Below are positions 54,630 to 58,183 of a stretch of DNA of 58,183 nt, piece by piece (position 1 is the first letter of the stretch; the number at the start of each line of letters is the position of its first letter). The stretch is from contig JACGCK010000256.1 in assembly GCA_014925825.1 (NCBI GenBank), forward strand, positions 1 through 58,183. The letters run 5' to 3'. The stretch comes from Pholiota molesta. Its lineage: Eukaryota > Basidiomycota > Agaricomycetes > Agaricales > Strophariaceae. The position numbers were made by a program, and so were the translations under genes. The notes under the pieces are model-generated. The model had not been told where the DNA came from, did not search any database, and worked only from the letters and a program-made list of their open reading frames with translations.

Positions 54630-55335
54630 CACGTGAGTACGAATTATCGGCGTGGCGGTGCACATCAGATTAGACTAGAGATCCGCTGGTCGTCGATCAA
54701 GATTGCGGGGACTGTAAACTAATTGGCGCCCGCTATAACGGGATCGAATACAGGAAATTGTTCTCCGCACTCATAATGTCATTTTTCATGGTTTCAATAG
54801 ACAGTATCAGAAGAAAATAAGAAAATCTGAAGTTATTAGATAGATCTCACTAAGTATGACTTGTATATGCCTTCATCAAGCCCAATGTAACAAAGTAACG
54901 AATTAGCGCTGTCATTGGCCATCTTCAGAATTAAACATCATCAGAGGTCATCACATATCCTCAGTTCAGCCGCGTATATCATCTCTGAGTGCTCTAGACT
55001 CGTATTCCTTTGACTACACCTCTATTACTTGTGAATTCCCTTCTCTCTTTCTCTCGTCTAACAACACTGAACGTGAAACGATTTCATCTTCACTCAACGC
55101 CAATTACGCTTGAGAGCCTTAGATCTACGTTCCTAAGTCGGTCGTCGCGTTTTCTTGCTCCTCCTACCATCTAATTCGCGCTTATGTACGTCTTTGGCAC
55201 GTCCTATTTCCGCCGTTTACTCAAACTAAACCCCTCTTCAATCGCACCCGGCAGCTCGGTCTTTTGGCGTTCTGTCGAACTCGTCGTTGCGCCAATACTT
55301 GCTCGTCAATTTGATCTTACACATTCGAATTCGAA
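54630..55335 (+). promoter_or_regulatory. pyrimidine-rich upstream region of the three-exon gene
   Basis: 54990-55330 is rich in CT runs (TTCCCTTCTCTCTTTCTCTC) on the plus strand, typical of fungal promoters and 5' UTRs, and ends at the start codon 55336. No clear TATA box. Confidence 0.35.
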
Positions 55336-56124
55336 ATGTTAATCATCGCAGCACCCACGGCCGACAAAAGCCTGCTTCGCATCGCTGCGGAACTGGCTAA
55401 TGCAGGAAAGCGGACGATGGACAAGTTATTCCCCCCTCTTTCAATGGGCATTTTCTCGTTACGTGCGTCATTATTTTTTTTTTCAATTGTTTAGTCTTAT
55501 ACATTCTAACTAGTGCCAATGCGCATGCTCGACATGGTCGACCTCACCTAACCACACAAGTTTTCGATGGCCCGGGCACCTTTTTGGGAGGTGTCCACTT
55601 CAACCTTGATGAAGCGAGCACCCCTACATACCGAGCATACAATTCGCTGAAGCCCAAGGGCTTCCAGCGCACTGCCGACAGAAGGGCACACAAGAACTTT
55701 CTGGGCCTCAAAACATACACAGTTCTTCGGTGTGCTCGATCTGCGAATGGAACCGGAAGACATGGTCCTCTCATCGCTGATGCTGCCACACCCGTCGTTC
55801 GCTCACGGACATTATGCATGTAAGTTATCATTTATTTTCTGAATCGACGCTTACCTCGGTCACGACAGCGCTGCAACTCCTCGCCTCCCACCACCAATAC
55901 GAATCGCAAGATCACAGCAGTTGACGAGGACGACGACTCAGCCCTGTTATTGTGACACCCGCCGTTCACCCTCGATTATCTTCCTTGACGTCGACTCATT
56001 GATCACAGGCGCTTCATTGATCATAGGCGCTAGGAATGGAGCCAATCAGCTGAAGGTCGGAGAGATGGCATGGACTACATGGGACTTAGGAGGCGAGTTC
56101 CAAAGGGCGCGAGGGCGCATATAG
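55336..56124 (+). CDS. three-exon predicted protein, 235 aa, with Sar1-like C-terminal segment
   Basis: Exons 55336-55462, 55495-55819 and 55869-56124 join in frame through introns of 32 and 49 bp with GT-AG ends. The protein starts MLIIAAPTADKSLLRIAAEL. Most of it is unrecognised. The last segment (NGANQLKVGEMAWTTWDLGG) resembles the switch II region of Sar1/Arf-type GTPases (usual form: LxIGxxxFTTxDLGGH), but the P-loop and the rest of the GTPase domain are missing, so GTP binding is not expected. A chimera that captured a Sar1 exon is plausible. The first intron is unusually short, which lowers confidence. Confidence 0.45.
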
Positions 56125-56927
56125 GCGCGTATACGTAGCACGGTACGTGCGAGCTCATTACCGCGTCATACAAGGAAGCTAACAAGAAGGATGATCAGTG
56201 CTGGAACGGCAGTATGAATGACATTTCGATTCTTACTCGGCGCGGACACCAGCGCCCGCCCATTTCCGCTCAGCGTCAACTCAGCATTGTCCAGTACGTG
56301 CATGCCTCACATCTTGTTCTTTGCATTGCTAATTTTGTGCCGCAGCGGACTCTTCATTGCCACTTACGGCCGCGCAGAGATTTGGAAACGTGGGTCTGTT
56401 ACAGGATGGATCGTTTTCAGGGACGAGATGGAAGTTTCCCGCGTACGAGCTGCCTCTGCATATCCTATACTTACCGGGCATCGAGCAAGGAACAAGAGCG
56501 TGAGTGGTTAAGATTACTCTTGATCATATCTAACGATTAGATATAATAGACTCCGTGCAATTTGTATGCAAACTAATTGCGCACACCTGTTCATGAGGCG
56601 TTAGCAGATCCAAGTCCTTGGGAGTTGGTTACACTTAACTGTGGGCTTTCAAAGACTCAAGGACTTCGTATGAGACATGGAGTTTATGAGCTTATTCAGG
56701 CATGTACATGATAGACCAGCAAAGTAATAGATTGTCAATATTGATAACAAAGTATTAGCTAGGTCTAGTATGCGCGTACAGTAAGGAGAGCATAGGTATG
56801 AGGCATAGGCTTATGGGCATAGAGCAAGACGGCGGTGGGCATATGATATATGGCATAGAGCGGGCATAAGGTACATGTATGTAGGCACGGGCATAGGGTA
56901 CATAGGTGTGGGCATAGTGGGGAATGC
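56125..56927. other. no clear gene; degenerate GGGCATAG repeats
   Basis: 56765-56925 repeats words such as GGGCATAG, AGGTACAT and GGCATAGAG at irregular spacing. Open frames at 56214-56540 have no known features. Confidence 0.4.
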
Positions 56928-58183
56928 TTACTTGGAGGGAGGGTGGTAGTGAACGCTGTCGAGGATGCGCCCCATCTCGTCGAGGTACTCAGCGTCCAGA
57001 TCAGAGAAGCCGTATTCGTCTTCATCGGCTCCATCAGCCGCCTCAGAGGCAGCTTCGGTGTCAACGGCGGCAGCGGCGGCGGCTGTCAGAGATGGCGGAA
57101 GGCCAGAGGGCCCTGGAATGGGGGACGAGGGCGCGGCCACGGACTGAGCAGCTTCGGTGTCAACAGCGGCAGCGGCGGCGGCTGTCAGAGGCGGCGGCAG
57201 ACCAGAGGGCCCTGGAATGGGAGACGAGGGCGCGGCCACGGACTGAGCAGCTTCGGTGTCAACAGCGGCAGCGGCGGCGGCTGTCAGAGGCGGCGGCAGA
57301 CCAGAGGGCCCTGGAATGGGGGACGAGGGCGCGGCCACAGCCTGAGCAACCCTGCGGCCAGCTGGTGTAATTGCGTAACGAACGCTGGATGCCATCAACT
57401 GCGCCCAGTTTCCCTCGTCGCGACCGTCAAGCTCCGAGAAGAGCGGAACGAAGGGGTTCGCGTTTGGCGCAGGTGTCGAAGGAGCCGTCGCAGGAATCTC
57501 TGTGTCGGAAAGGGGCAAAAGATCGGCCGCAGGCTGCGTAGATTCACCAGATCGAGGCGAAGAAGCCGCACGAGGCGGAAGGAAAGACGAACATGCAGGG
57601 GCATGAGCTGGTTGGGAAGGGGCTGACAATGCAGGGACTCCAAGGGAGGTGGAGAAAGCCGAAGACGTGGGGACGTTGGCGGAGGGGAATGAGCCGAAGG
57701 CGCTGCAGTGACGTGGGTAATTAATTGAATAGGATAGGCCGGAAACGAAGAAGCAGCTGGCTGGGAAGACTTCCCACCATCCAACGAGCGGACATTGCTC
57801 GCTGCGGAATCCTTGGCGCTTGAGGAACCTGGCCCATTGGTGCTGACAGGAAGGTTGCCCAAGGGATGGCATTTCTTCTGGGACCAGCGTGGAACCTTGG
57901 CTTTTGGGTAATGCGGAGGACCGCCCACGTCCGAATCCGAGTCGCTGATGACGACTATCTTACGGAGCGGAGGTACCATCGGCAGATCGTTTCTTTTCAC
58001 CATGGTTGTACGAGCGAAGGTAGCGGTGTGCAGCGCGTTTCCCTTTCGCCTTGCGACATTGCTGGCGTCCGGAAACGAAGAAAGCTGGCTGGGAAGACTT
58101 CCCACCATCCAACGAGCGGACATTGCTCGCTGCGGAATCCTTGGCGCTTGAGGAACCTGGCCCATTGGTGCTGACAGGAAGGT
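56928..58183 (-). CDS. disordered Ser/Pro/Ala repeat protein, partial or frame-broken
   Basis: A likely start is 58003 (MVKRNDLPMVPPLRKIVVIS), followed by an acidic SDSDSD motif and Ser/Pro-rich text; the coding frame changes near 57700 and then runs to the stop at 56928. The later part has three tandem 35-residue repeats (105 bp each, about 57040-57345) around PSSPIPGPSGLPPPLTAAAA and VDTEAA, then an acidic tail (DGADEDEYGFSDLDAEYLDE). The stop codon lies in a possible splice donor (AAGTAAGC), so a further exon is possible. Low complexity suggests an unstructured protein. No family recognised. Sequence upstream of 58003 also duplicates the gene's own 5' part. Confidence 0.5.
57739..58183. 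repeat. 330-bp-offset direct duplication reaching the window edge
   Basis: 57739-57856 and 58069-58183 match almost exactly (CCGGAAACGAAGAA, CTGGCTGGGAAGACTTCCCA onward), the second copy being 2 bp shorter near its start. The repeat continues past the window, so the copy number is unknown. Confidence 0.85.

Noticed and set aside
1..58183. Repeat-induced point mutation as cause of gene decay
   Set aside because: Most lesions are single-base indels, not C-to-T or G-to-A changes; only one or two stop codons fit a transition, and the Gypsy and Ngaro repeats are identical.

Overview
The window looks like a repeat-dense, gene-poor stretch of a basidiomycete genome, most likely an agaricomycete mushroom. 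Evidence: short GT-AG introns (about 50-70 bp), a six-exon gene of the agaricomycete DUF6698 type, KDZ transposase, FunK1 kinase and NACHT proteins of mushroom type, and hAT, Ngaro-like and Ty3/Gypsy elements. I see no tRNA, rRNA or CRISPR array. All calls come from reading the sequence and from memory of protein families; no search was run.

Layout. 1-2.3 kb: the tail of one gene and an intact six-exon DUF6698-type gene. 2.7-7.4 kb: two copies of a 275-278 bp TA-flanked MITE bracket broken copies of host genes (fatty acid synthase beta twice, a BRO1-domain fragment). 8.2-22.5 kb: a NACHT NTPase pseudogene on the minus strand, split by a 12,070 bp hAT transposon with a perfect 8-bp target duplication; an intron of the hAT transposase gene holds a 6,723 bp Ngaro-like tyrosine-recombinase retrotransposon with split direct repeats. 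22.5-30.2 kb and 39.3-45.4 kb: mosaics of MITEs, long inverted repeats, a 20-bp minisatellite and GC-rich low-complexity DNA, several blocks of which occur on both sides in opposite orientation. Between them (30,199-39,302) sits a 9,104 bp Ty3/Gypsy element with 302-bp LTRs that read as identical and a 5-bp target duplication. 45.4-54.5 kb: three minus-strand genes in a row, a KDZ transposase, a FunK1-type kinase and a 2OG-Fe(II) oxygenase-like protein resembling the TET/JBP-type genes known to accompany KDZ transposons. 55.3-58.2 kb: a three-exon predicted gene with a Sar1-like tail and a disordered repeat protein.

Most genes in the middle carry single-base frame breaks, many at short homopolymers, even in the Gypsy element whose identical LTRs imply a recent insertion. 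This could be real decay, amplification of defective copies, or uncorrected long-read errors. The most novel-looking feature is a fourfold repeat of a roughly 75-95 residue module in the Gypsy ORF1, between the zinc knuckle and the protease.
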